Assembly: GCF_024793945.1 (NCBI RefSeq)
Contig: NZ_JANUSD010000006.1
Coordinates: forward strand, 214,430-278,429
From: Emticicia fluvialis
GTDB taxonomy: Bacteria > Bacteroidota > Bacteroidia > Cytophagales > Spirosomataceae
DNA: 64,000 nt
Direction of reading: 5' to 3'
Below, piece after piece: positions 8,989 to 17,031 of this stretch (the stretch's first letter is position 1; every line of letters begins with the position of its first letter). Under the pieces are notes generated by a model. It was given only the letters and a program-made list of their open reading frames with translations. It did not search any database and was not told the origin of the DNA. Position numbers and translations under genes: made by a program.

Positions 8989-10230
8989 CTATCTTTTCTT
9001 CTTAGCGCTGTTATAAAGCAGATAGGTAAGTTGAAGCTGAAAGTTAACGCGTTGGTAACTGATTACATCTAGTACTTCGGCAACTTTAGTATAGACAATT
9101 TTTACATCTTCATTTTTGTGCATTGGCTTTACCTTAATACGAGCCGCAATAAGAAAATTATTTAATTTAACCCCACCTTCACCTATCAGGAACAAATTTA
9201 TCTTGTTACCCATGTAAGATTTATCTTCCATCCGAGAAACCATATACTTAAAATTAACCCCGGCTCCTACAAAGGGTTTCATGATGGCATGGCTTATAAA
9301 CTGATGTCTGACAAGCGGAACGAAATTTAGATAGGTAAAAGTTGCAGAATAGTTGTTAGTTTCGTTTTTGATGCTTTCCTGGTTAATAAATGCCTCAATT
9401 AAGAGAATATTTCTATTCAGATTTCTTCTTGATGAAATAGAAAAATTCAGGCCATATAGCAAGGATGGTGCTTTAGTTTTTGCTTCAAAATAATTGCGCT
9501 CATAGTAATCATTGTGTGAGAAAAAGTTCCTTTCGCTGGAAATACCGGCCATCAATCCAATTGTTAAAACAGCTTTATCCGCCTTTTTCTTAACATAACA
9601 GGTGTAGGTACAACCTATACATTCACTAAACTCAATAAACTTATCGGTCAAGGCCTGTATTTCAAATTCTGTGTTATTAACCTGAATTTTCCTGCTACAT
9701 TGATTAAACAATAACTCTAACTGCTTCTGATATAGCTTGTTATTAAACTCATATACTTTTTCGCCTCTCTTTTGCAAAAACTTATGATTAATCAGCTCAG
9801 TTATCTTCTGATGATCTTTGTAGAAAAAATGCTCTTTGCTGGTTTCATCTTTTAAATATAACAGGCTATAATCTGCCTTTAACAAAACAAGAAAAGGGAG
9901 CAGCGTATCTTTTTTCACTATCAGGTTACGATCCTGGAGTAAAGCAGTACTTTCGAAAGGCGTAATGTCCAGATCCGCTTTTTCAACTATATAACTTTCT
10001 TTTTCAAATAATCCAAAAGCCTTCAGCTGGCTGATGCTATAAGATTCTTCTATGTTTTGAACATTTTTAAAATTGATGCTTACCGGGTTAACCGCCCAGT
10101 TCAGGTCATCAATTTTACCTTTCAAGGTGTCGGTCTGGTTTTTTAAAATAATGAAGCCATCTACATAGTTTTTCTGCGAGAAAGCAGACAAAGAGATACA
10201 AACAAAAAGCAATGCTTGCAGGATTTTCAT
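8989..10230 (-). CDS. Exported protein of unknown function, tandem paralogue 2
   Basis: 413 residues, same architecture as the downstream paralogue. Signal peptide about 1-18 (LLFVCISLSAFS), a shared N-terminal domain, the cysteine motif ECIGCTYTCYVKKK in the middle, a beta-strand-rich C-terminal half and the end LTYLLYNSAKKK. About 110 bases separate it from paralogue 1, so the two may be co-transcribed leftwards. Outside the conserved 5' block, the Cys motif and the last residues, the proteins are strongly diverged, as expected of an old duplication with a locally homogenised segment. Function unknown. Confidence 0.75.
   Translation of the reverse strand: MKILQALLFVCISLSAFSQKNYVDGFIILKNQTDTLKGKIDDLNWAVNPVSINFKNVQNIEESYSISQLKAFGLFEKESYIVEKADLDITPFESTALLQDRNLIVKKDTLLPFLVLLKADYSLLYLKDETSKEHFFYKDHQKITELINHKFLQKRGEKVYEFNNKLYQKQLELLFNQCSRKIQVNNTEFEIQALTDKFIEFSECIGCTYTCYVKKKADKAVLTIGLMAGISSERNFFSHNDYYERNYFEAKTKAPSLLYGLNFSISSRRNLNRNILLIEAFINQESIKNETNNYSATFTYLNFVPLVRHQFISHAIMKPFVGAGVNFKYMVSRMEDKSYMGNKINLFLIGEGGVKLNNFLIAARIKVKPMHKNEDVKIVYTKVAEVLDVISYQRVNFQLQLTYLLYNSAKKKR
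10062..10186. repeat. 125-bp block nearly identical to 8699-8823
   Basis: Second copy of the near-identical coding block described at 8699-8823, offset by 1363 bases in the same orientation. Homologous recombination between the copies would fuse the two genes and delete 1363 bp in frame (1363 is not a multiple of 3, but the paired positions are in the same reading phase within each gene). Confidence 0.9.
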
Positions 10231-10436
10231 AAAGCGTGTTCAGTGGTTTTATATTTTAGGCCAACAGGAAAAGTTAGTATATACGTAACTGGCTCCAATT
10301 TAATAAAAAACTGAATCAGACCGAATATAAGCTGCAAATAATAATTTTATGGTAATCTGTGTAGGCTATACACATTGACTAATCACAATGACAGCGTATA
10401 ACAGTTTACGGTATACCTGTTATAAACAGCCCGGCA

Positions 10437-10466
10437 CAAAAAAAACCACCTTTTGCAAGGTGGTTT
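10437..10466 (-). terminator. Terminator after nrdA
   Basis: An 11-bp stem (AAAACCACCTT at 10441-10451 with 10456-10466) and a TTGC loop. On the minus strand it is followed by a run of eight T (A at 10437-10444 on plus), 37 bases after the nrdA stop. Confidence 0.9.
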
Positions 10467-10502
10467 TCACTGAATAATTAAGAAAGAAAGAAGTCGGAAT
10501 CC

Positions 10503-12974
10503 TTATGAGCCACACATTTCGCACCCTTCAGGGTTATCAAGCGAGCATTGCATAGCAGCGTATTGATAGTCTCCGTCACCACTAAAAGTAGAGGCGGCAG
10601 CAGCTTTAGCCGTTTGTTCTTCGGCATATTTAGCATAATCCAGAGGTTTTTCCTCTACGGTTGTAACGGCCGGTACTACCTCTGCAATGGCTTGTCTGTC
10701 TACTGTAAATTTAACAGCATCAGCAGCAGCCTTGGTGCGTAAGTAATACATACCGGTTTTCAGACCTGCTTTCCATGCATAGAAGTGCATAGAGGTAAGC
10801 TTACCGAAATTGGCGTTTTCCATAAAGATATTCAACGACTGACTCTGGCAGATAAATGCTCCGCGGTCGGCCGCCATATCAATAATGGTTTTTTGCTTGA
10901 TTTCCCACGCAGTTTTGTAGATTTCCTTCAAATTTTGTGGAATTTCGGCTATTGCCTGTACAGAACCGTTAGCTGCAATCAATTTGTTTTTCATGGTATC
11001 GTTCCACAAGCCGATTTTCACCAGGTCTTTCAGCAAATGCTTGTTTACTACCACAAACTCACCCGATAGTACACGACGGGTATAAATGTTTGACGTGTAG
11101 GGCTCAAAACATTCGTTGTTACCCAATATCTGGCTGGTTGATGCCGTTGGCATCGGAGCTACCAATAATGAGTTACGCACACCGTTTTGCTTCACTTGTT
11201 CACGAAGCACTTCCCAGTTCCAGCGACCTGACGTTGGTGTAACACCCCACATGTCGAACTGGAAGATACCTTGCGAAATCGGAGATCCCTCCCATGTAGC
11301 ATAAGGTCCTTCTTTAATGGCCAATTCCATCGATGCCTCCATGGCAGCAAAGTATATCGTCTCGAAAATGTCTTTGTTTAACTGACGGGCCTCGTCAGAC
11401 TCAAACGGCATTCTTAAGGTGATAAACGCATCAGCAAGACCCTGTACACCCAAACCTATAGGACGGTGGCGAAGGTTACTTTTTTCTGCTTCCGGAACAG
11501 GATAGTAATTAATATCTATAACTTTATTCAGGTTACGGGTAATTACTTTCGTAACCTCATATAATTTCTCGTGGTCAAATTTCAGGAAGCCTGTTACCGT
11601 GTCTTTCACTATATATTTCGGCAAGGCTATAGAGGCCAGGTTACATACAGCTACTTCGTCAGGCGATGTATACTCGATAATCTCGGTACACAGGTTTGAA
11701 GATTTGATGGTACCCAGGTTTTTCTGGTTCGATTTCTTATTGGCTGCATCTTTGTATAGCATGTAAGGCGTACCGGTTTCTACCTGCGACTCCATGATGG
11801 CAAACCATAGATCCTGTGCTTTGATAGTCTTGCGGGCGCGGCCTTCAAGCTCATATTTCTCGTACAACTTCTCAAACTCTTCGCCGTAGCATTCTGACAG
11901 ACCCGGCGCCTCATGAGGACAGAACAACGACCAGGTGTCGTTGGCCTCTACGCGTTTCATGAAGAGGTCAGATATCCATAGTGCATAGAACAAGTCACGT
12001 GCACGCAACTCTTCTTTGCCGTGGTTTTTCTTCAGGTCAAGGAAATCAAAGACATCAGCATGCCAGGGTTCCAGATAAATAGCAAATGAACCTTTGCGCT
12101 TGCCACCTCCCTGGTCTACATAACGGGCGGTGTCGTTAAAAACACGCAACATAGGCACAATACCGTTAGATGTACCGTTGGTGCCTTTAATGTAAGAACC
12201 AGTGGCGCGTACGTCATGTATAGCCAGACCAATACCACCGGCCGATTGTGATATCTGCGCAGTTTGGCGCAGGGTATCATAAATACCTGTGATACTGTCT
12301 TCTTTCATGGTTAACAGGAAGCATGAAGACAGCTGTGGCTTAGGCGTACCCGCATTAAATAAGGTTGGAGTAGCATGCGTAAACCAGCGCTCAGACAGCA
12401 ACTCGTAAGTTTCAAGTACTCTATCAATATCATCTCCATGAATACCCACCGATACACGCATCAGCATGTGTTGCGGGCGTTCAACAATCTTACCGTTTAG
12501 TTTAAGCAGGTATGATTTCTCAAGGGTTTTATATCCGAAATAATCATATCCGAAATCACGATCATAAATAATGGCAGAATCAAGCGTTGCCGCGTGTTTC
12601 TGAATCACTTTCCAGGTGTCTTTGGCAATCAGAGATGCATTCTGCCCGGTCTTTGGGTCTACGTACTGATACAACATTTTCATGGTACCAGAAAAAGACT
12701 TCAAGGTATTTTTATGAAGGTTAGAAATAGCAATCCGTGCAGCCAGAATGGCGTAATCGGGGTGCTTTGTGGTCATCGAAGCGGCAGTTTCTGCGGCAAG
12801 GTTATCCAGTTCAGAGGTATTAACACCATCATAGATACCGGCTACAACTTTCATGGCTACTTCAACGGGTTGGACAAATGCCGGCTCAAGGCCATAGCAC
12901 AAACGCTCGATACGAGCAGTGATTTTGTCGAACTTTACCGACTCTCGGCGGCCGTCTCGTTTAATTACATACAT
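10503..12974 (-). CDS. nrdA: Class Ia ribonucleoside-diphosphate reductase, alpha subunit
   Basis: 823 residues, a normal length. It reduces ribonucleoside diphosphates to deoxyribonucleotides together with the NrdB radical subunit. The N-terminal ATP-cone (about 1-90, starting YVIKRDGRR) implies allosteric control by ATP/dATP. Active-site Cys218 lies in SSCFL, the NLCTEI motif with the second catalytic Cys and Glu follows, and the redox pair Cys818/Cys821 forms the end (CEMCGS). No intein or frameshift. NrdB is not adjacent: the gene is flanked downstream by a terminator and upstream by a 528-base leader region with DnaA-box-like sites. It must pair with a beta subunit encoded elsewhere. Confidence 0.97.
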   Translation of the reverse strand: MYVIKRDGRRESVKFDKITARIERLCYGLEPAFVQPVEVAMKVVAGIYDGVNTSELDNLAAETAASMTTKHPDYAILAARIAISNLHKNTLKSFSGTMKMLYQYVDPKTGQNASLIAKDTWKVIQKHAATLDSAIIYDRDFGYDYFGYKTLEKSYLLKLNGKIVERPQHMLMRVSVGIHGDDIDRVLETYELLSERWFTHATPTLFNAGTPKPQLSSCFLLTMKEDSITGIYDTLRQTAQISQSAGGIGLAIHDVRATGSYIKGTNGTSNGIVPMLRVFNDTARYVDQGGGKRKGSFAIYLEPWHADVFDFLDLKKNHGKEELRARDLFYALWISDLFMKRVEANDTWSLFCPHEAPGLSECYGEEFEKLYEKYELEGRARKTIKAQDLWFAIMESQVETGTPYMLYKDAANKKSNQKNLGTIKSSNLCTEIIEYTSPDEVAVCNLASIALPKYIVKDTVTGFLKFDHEKLYEVTKVITRNLNKVIDINYYPVPEAEKSNLRHRPIGLGVQGLADAFITLRMPFESDEARQLNKDIFETIYFAAMEASMELAIKEGPYATWEGSPISQGIFQFDMWGVTPTSGRWNWEVLREQVKQNGVRNSLLVAPMPTASTSQILGNNECFEPYTSNIYTRRVLSGEFVVVNKHLLKDLVKIGLWNDTMKNKLIAANGSVQAIAEIPQNLKEIYKTAWEIKQKTIIDMAADRGAFICQSQSLNIFMENANFGKLTSMHFYAWKAGLKTGMYYLRTKAAADAVKFTVDRQAIAEVVPAVTTVEEKPLDYAKYAEEQTAKAAAASTFSGDGDYQYAAMQCSLDNPEGCEMCGS

Positions 12975-13338
12975 AAGGTCGTCTCTGTAAGGGGTTTGGA
13001 TTCAAAAAAAACAATTCTGACCAAGCACAAACGGCCCAGACACGTTTAAAAATTACAGCATTATAACGTTTTTCAGTTATCTTGGCCGCCTGTTTTTGCA
13101 GGCTTGCGGCCTTGAAACCTCAAAGCAGCCAGACTATATTTACAGATTGCAAAAGTTGTACCAGTACTCAAACAAAAAGTTTTGAGTATGTAAAATTAAC
13201 AAAATCCGCAGGCTTGCGAAAACCTAATATCTATACCTTATTTAGCAAAAGCAAAAAAGCGCAATATTAAGAAAATGTTAAGACCTAATAATCAATCAGT
13301 TAGTTTTCGAAGAAATCGAAAAAGTCAAACTCAAAAAG

Positions 13339-13359
13339 TTTTCCACAATGTTTTGCACA
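13339..13359 (+). promoter_or_regulatory. Two adjacent DnaA-box-like sites
   Basis: TTTTCCACA at 13339-13347 and TTTTGCACA at 13351-13359 each differ from the DnaA box TTATnCACA at one position (third base). They have the same orientation and start 12 bases apart, in the AT-rich region upstream of nrdA. Confidence 0.4.
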
Positions 13360-13478
13360 AAAATGGACGTATTTTTTCTTGACTTTTCCCGCGTAATTTA
13401 TATGCAGTATTTAGGTTCAAAGCTACATTAACAAATGTAAAATTTCTATTTTCAGAAAAAAAGAAAAATTCTGAAAAA

Positions 13479-13487
13479 TTATCCACA
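13479..13487 (+). promoter_or_regulatory. Consensus DnaA box upstream of nrdA
   Basis: TTATCCACA is an exact consensus DnaA box, about 40 bases upstream of the minus-strand -7-like elements at 13418-13439. In E. coli DnaA boxes also sit in the nrdAB promoter, so the location makes functional sense, but a single 9-mer can occur by chance. Confidence 0.5.
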
Positions 13488-13502
13488 TCATACAAAAGAC
13501 GC

Positions 13503-14174
13503 CTAATCGCGGCATTCCATCAACAATAAATCGCCCGTTTCATAAGAAATACGCACCAGGCCGTCTTCTGCGGCCTCATTACTGCTACCTGCTCTATAGC
13601 CCAATACAAGCGCTTCATTATCAAGCTTATACAACAGGTTTTCGGTTCGTACACCTTCTGCTGTTCCGATAGGTATCAAAGATATGGCAGTGCCTTTTGA
13701 AAACCATTTCTCAAAAACACCGGGGGCGGGCAGCAGCGGGTAAATTACAGAGTAATCGTCAATCATCACTATCTGAAGTTTACTTTTGTAACGCACCAGG
13801 TTGGTCATATTAGTGATGGAATGATCTGCCCTGCGCCCTGTTGCCCACACCACATTAGCGGCGGGGAATCCACGAGTTATCAACATCTCAAAAGCCTTGT
13901 CGAGATCTGTTTTTTCCTGGTCAGGCGTATGAATAATTTCAATCGGATACTGAATCCTTTCAATTTCTTCCAGGTCAAGGTCTTTATCAAAATCCCCCAT
14001 CAGCACATCAACCTTGATACCGAGCTCCAGCACTCTGTGAATGGCCTGGTCCAGTACAACCACAAACGGGCTCCACTCAAGCAATTGGCCAAGCAATTCA
14101 AAACTACAAGCTTCGCCGTTGGCAATAATCAGAGCAGGCTCCTGTTTTTCTCTAACAATGTGATGAGACGACAT
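13503..14174 (-). CDS. thiN: Thiamine diphosphokinase
   Basis: 223 residues. It transfers pyrophosphate from ATP to thiamine, giving the cofactor thiamine diphosphate. Family motifs are in order: GDFDKD at 60-65 (metal binding), DQEKTD at 85-90, and GRRADH at 113-118, which corresponds to the GGRxDH motif. The C-terminal beta-sandwich that binds thiamine is complete (residues about 140-223). It stands alone, with no thi biosynthesis genes or TPP riboswitch nearby, which fits thiamine salvage. Its stop lies 15 bases from the DnaA box. Confidence 0.92.
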   Translation of the reverse strand: MSSHHIVREKQEPALIIANGEACSFELLGQLLEWSPFVVVLDQAIHRVLELGIKVDVLMGDFDKDLDLEEIERIQYPIEIIHTPDQEKTDLDKAFEMLITRGFPAANVVWATGRRADHSITNMTNLVRYKSKLQIVMIDDYSVIYPLLPAPGVFEKWFSKGTAISLIPIGTAEGVRTENLLYKLDNEALVLGYRAGSSNEAAEDGLVRISYETGDLLLMECRD

Positions 14175-14437
14175 TCAAACAAACAGATTTTAAACTAGGT
14201 AAAGGTTTAACCCATTACCGGTGGCAGAAGTTCTCTGTTTTGGGTAAATAATTTTTCCACGCAGGGTTTCTGCCCTTCAGGTGCAAACACCAGCGCATAA
14301 CAGTTTACATTATTCAATTATCCGGAGGGCGCCGCTCTTCAGAGAATCGTTCAATACAACAACGTAGCGCCTGCCTACCGGCACCAAGTTGAAATGATAA
14401 ATCCGCACTGAATTGCTACAATTCTGAACAACGCTGC

Positions 14438-14445
14438 TAACTTTG
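14438..14445 (+). promoter_or_regulatory. Predicted -7 element of the ispE promoter
   Basis: TAACTTTG matches the Bacteroidota -7 consensus TAnnTTTG. A TTG at 14413-14415 may serve as the -33 element, though the 22-base spacing is slightly long. The ispE ATG follows 16 bases downstream, so the leader would be very short. Confidence 0.4.
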
Positions 14446-14461
14446 AATTTTATTTCTGAAG

Positions 14462-15280
14462 ATGCTTAGTTTTCCAAATGCCAAAATAAACATAGGGTTA
14501 AATATTGTAGAAAAAAGACCCGATGGATTCCACAATATAGAATCCGTTTTTTATCCTGTTAACTGGTGCGATGCCCTGGAGATTATTCCGGCTGAAGAGC
14601 TTCGGTTCGAAAGTTCAGGACTGCCGATTCCAGGCGACCAGTCTAACAACCTGTGCCTGAAAGCCTGGCATTTGCTATGCAGCAGCCAGCCTGTACTGGC
14701 TGGTAAGGCAGCGGCCTTTCATTTGCACAAGGTTATACCGATGGGAGCCGGCCTGGGAGGGGGCTCAGCAGACGGTGCTTTTGCCCTTAAAATTCTGAAC
14801 GAAATTTTCAGCCTTGGGCTATCTACTGCAGGTTTACAGCATTTTGCACGGCAGTTGGGCTCAGACTGTGCATTCTTTATTGAAAACCGCCCTGTTTATT
14901 GTTTTCATAAAGGAGATGAATTTGAAGAATTTTCGCTAAATTTAAAGGGTAAATACATTGTAGTTGTGAACCCGGCCATTCATATCTCAACGGCCGAAGC
15001 CTACAGTGGCGTAATACCCCAAAAGCCGGGGGTCTCATTAAAAGAGGCCTTGATGCAACCCATAAGCACCTGGGAGGGTCTTATAAAAAACGATTTTGAA
15101 AAGAAACTGTCAGAAAAGTATCCGGCCATTGCCGACACCAAAAAAACGCTGTATCAGCAAGGCGCCTTATATGCCTCTATGACCGGCTCAGGCTCAACGG
15201 TTTACGGTATTTTTGAGACAGAAAAAGATTTGAAGGCTCAATTCCCGAATTTTGCCGTGTGGCAGGGATTTCTCGACTGA
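14462..15280 (+). CDS. ispE: 4-diphosphocytidyl-2-C-methyl-D-erythritol kinase
   Basis: 272 residues, GHMP kinase family. It phosphorylates CDP-methylerythritol in the MEP isoprenoid pathway. Lys8 and the N-terminal FPNAKINIGLNI segment, the ATP-binding loop PMGAGLGGGSADGA (93-106) and GSDCAFFI with Asp135 are all present, as is the C-terminal GSGSTVYGIF motif. It begins a compact run with the oxidase subunit III gene (23 bases later) and recO (overlapping), so the three may form one transcript. Confidence 0.96.
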   Translation: MLSFPNAKINIGLNIVEKRPDGFHNIESVFYPVNWCDALEIIPAEELRFESSGLPIPGDQSNNLCLKAWHLLCSSQPVLAGKAAAFHLHKVIPMGAGLGGGSADGAFALKILNEIFSLGLSTAGLQHFARQLGSDCAFFIENRPVYCFHKGDEFEEFSLNLKGKYIVVVNPAIHISTAEAYSGVIPQKPGVSLKEALMQPISTWEGLIKNDFEKKLSEKYPAIADTKKTLYQQGALYASMTGSGSTVYGIFETEKDLKAQFPNFAVWQGFLD

Positions 15281-15303
15281 TAGTTAGCCCAAACCAAAGA
15301 AAA

Positions 15304-15912
15304 ATGCTGAAACAACTCACAAAACGCCGTGAACCCTTTGCATTCATGCTGTATCTGTTCATAGTTAGCAGTGGTTTACTGTTTTTCTTCATTATTCTGG
15401 TTTTTATTTCTAAAGAAGCCGCCAGTGGAGTGGTTCCCTTAAAAATACCAGGGGTTTTCTGGGGTAGCACGGCCATCATTCTGGTCAGCAGTTCTACGCT
15501 TCACTGGGCTAATAAGGCTTTCAGAGAAGAGCGTTTCAGGAGCTACCGGCTCAATATAAGCCTCACGCTGGCGTGTAGCGTAATTTTTCTTATTTTACAG
15601 GGCCTGGGCTGGAAACAGATGCTTGAAAGAGGCATTACCATGAGCAACAATACAGGGGGTATGTTTATTTACATACTCTCCGGCCTGCATCTGGTTCATG
15701 CCTTGGGTGGTATCGTTGCGCTGGGTTTTGCCAACCGCGACGCCTTCAAACGGCTGGATTACGTGGAGTCTTATGTATACAGCGTAAACCCGCCTAATCA
15801 GTTAAAACTTAAATTAATCAGTATCTACTGGCATTTTATTGATATACTCTGGATACTCCTGTTTCTTTTCTTATTGTATCATGCTGCACAAAACCCGGGG
15901 AATAGTCATTAA
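15304..15912 (+). CDS. Heme-copper (cytochrome c) oxidase subunit III
   Basis: 202 residues from Met at 15304 (MLKQLTKRREPFAF). An earlier in-frame start at 15259 would overlap ispE and adds residues without family similarity, so 15304 is preferred. Five hydrophobic helices are visible, with the family hallmarks SGLHLVHALGG and, near the C-terminus, YWHFIDILWILLF. Subunit III supports stability and proton uptake of the terminal oxidase. Subunits I and II are not adjacent, so this is a detached copy. Its last 32 bases overlap recO. Confidence 0.9.
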   Translation: MLKQLTKRREPFAFMLYLFIVSSGLLFFFIILVFISKEAASGVVPLKIPGVFWGSTAIILVSSSTLHWANKAFREERFRSYRLNISLTLACSVIFLILQGLGWKQMLERGITMSNNTGGMFIYILSGLHLVHALGGIVALGFANRDAFKRLDYVESYVYSVNPPNQLKLKLISIYWHFIDILWILLFLFLLYHAAQNPGNSH

Positions 15913-16570
15913 TTATATACGTTACCGCGAAACGTCGATTATAGCCAAAATTTATACCGAAAAGTTTGGTGTGCAGTCGTACATAGAAAACGGAGTGCGC
16001 AGCAGCAAAGGCAAAAACAGAATTGCGCTTTTTCAACCGCTTACGCTGCTCGATTTAGTGCTGTATCATGACGATAAAAAGGAGATTCACCGCATTTCAG
16101 AAATCCGTTCAGGTTTTCCGTTTAAGACTCTGCCGTACGATGTCTACAAATCGAGCATCGGTATGTTCTTAAACGAGGTGCTTAACAAGACCCTGAAAGA
16201 AACCAGCGAGAACCCGGCACTGTTTGATTTTCTTTATCATTCGCTCATTTTTCTGGATGAAACCGAGCAGCACTTCGAAAATTTCCACCTCATATTTTTG
16301 TTAAAGTTCTCTTTCTTCCTGGGTTTTTCTCCGCAGGATGCCGATGAGATTCTGATGCAGTTAAGAGATGCAAACATGATGATTCCGTTTGATTCAGACT
16401 ACAAAGCACTGCTGAACGAACTGATAATGGCCGATTACCAGACACCCGTACTCATGAGCCGGGCGGCTCGCAACTATGTACTGGAAGCGATCATTCTGTT
16501 CTATAAGCTGCATGTTGAAGACTTCGGCGAAATAAAATCGTTTCAGGTTCTGCGCGAGGTATTAAGCTAG
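15881..16570 (+). CDS. recO: DNA repair protein RecO
   Basis: 229 residues from Met 15881 (MLHKTRGIVINYIRYRE), 32 bases inside the oxidase gene. RecO anneals single strands and loads RecA with RecR in gap repair. The N-terminal OB-fold (about 1-78, with TRGIVINYIRY and EKFGVQSYIENGVR) and a helical C-terminal domain are recognisable. The zinc-binding cysteines of some RecO proteins are not visible in the C-terminal half. A longer start (15839) would overlap the preceding gene much more and lacks family similarity. Confidence 0.92.
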   Translation: MLHKTRGIVINYIRYRETSIIAKIYTEKFGVQSYIENGVRSSKGKNRIALFQPLTLLDLVLYHDDKKEIHRISEIRSGFPFKTLPYDVYKSSIGMFLNEVLNKTLKETSENPALFDFLYHSLIFLDETEQHFENFHLIFLLKFSFFLGFSPQDADEILMQLRDANMMIPFDSDYKALLNELIMADYQTPVLMSRAARNYVLEAIILFYKLHVEDFGEIKSFQVLREVLS

Positions 16571-16647
16571 CTTTTGCAATGGGCTTATGCTTAAGCACAT
16601 AGTAGAGTGTATGAACAAAAAGAAAATTCAATATTTTTTAAATATAC

Positions 16648-16678
16648 TTTGTTTTCTTTTTAAATATTTCTAATTTTG
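16648..16678 (+). promoter_or_regulatory. Promoter of rpmE2
   Basis: TTTG at 16648-16651, a 19-base spacer and TAATTTTG at 16671-16678 match the Bacteroidota housekeeping promoter TTTG-N19-TAnnTTTG exactly. Transcription would start near 16685, giving a leader of about 38 bases. Confidence 0.8.
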
Positions 16679-16722
16679 CAACCCGTTTTAGCGAATTTTA
16701 GAAGTTCAATATCAATAAATCA

Positions 16723-16968
16723 ATGAAAAAAGATATTCATCCAAATTATAGACCAGTTGTTTTCTGGGATTTGTCGTCAGATTACAAATTTTTAACACGC
16801 TCATGTGTTAATACCAAAGAAAGCATCGTTTGGGAAGATGGTAACGAATACCCTGTTTACAAAGTAGAGGTTAGTTCTAACTCGCACCCATTCTACACTG
16901 GTAAAAACGTATTGCTTGATACAGCCGGACGTGTTGATAAATTCAACAAACGTTACGGTAAAAAATAA
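16723..16968 (+). CDS. rpmE2: Ribosomal protein L31, type B
   Basis: 81 residues, the normal length of type B L31. It starts MKKDIHPNYRPVVFWDLSS and lacks the CxxC zinc ligands of the zinc-binding form, so this is the zinc-independent version. It is a single-gene unit, with a consensus promoter before it and a strong terminator after it. Confidence 0.97.
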   Translation: MKKDIHPNYRPVVFWDLSSDYKFLTRSCVNTKESIVWEDGNEYPVYKVEVSSNSHPFYTGKNVLLDTAGRVDKFNKRYGKK

Positions 16969-16987
16969 TTTCCGGATTATTTTACGG

Positions 16988-17021
16988 AAAAGGTCTTTCA
17001 GCGTGCTGGAAGACCTTTTTT
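16988..17021 (+). terminator. Terminator after rpmE2
   Basis: A 15-bp stem starting AAAAGGTCTTTCAGC (16988-17002) pairs with 17005-17019 with one G-T wobble, followed by six T. It lies between rpmE2 and the convergent DMT transporter gene. Confidence 0.88.
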
Positions 17022-17031
17022 GTTTTACCGC

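Larger units (their letters stand above)
12975..13502. other. 528-base non-coding region upstream of nrdA
   Basis: No convincing gene. It holds three DnaA-box-like sites (13339, 13351, 13479), two minus-strand -7-like elements (TAGCTTTG at 13418-13425 and TACATTTG at 13432-13439), a hairpin around 13084-13111 (GGCCGC with GCGGCC, inner CCTG/CAGG), an 8-bp inverted repeat 13165-13172/13181-13188, an 11-bp direct repeat GCAGGCTTGCG at 13098 and 13208, and a 9-bp inverted repeat 13449-13457/13469-13477. If the -7 elements are used, the nrdA leader is over 400 bases long. Confidence 0.6.

Noticed and set aside
10391..10410. Shared word CAGCGyATAACAGTTTAC at 10393 and 14291 as a dispersed repeat
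   Set aside because: The match does not extend beyond about 17 bases and neither flank shows element ends.
13084..13111. Hairpin in the nrdA leader as an attenuator
   Set aside because: No T-run follows on the minus strand; it is reported only as structure of the leader.
13082..13270. 62-codon plus-strand frame in the nrdA leader
   Set aside because: Cys/Lys-rich composition without motif, covers hairpin and repeat elements, no -7 element upstream.
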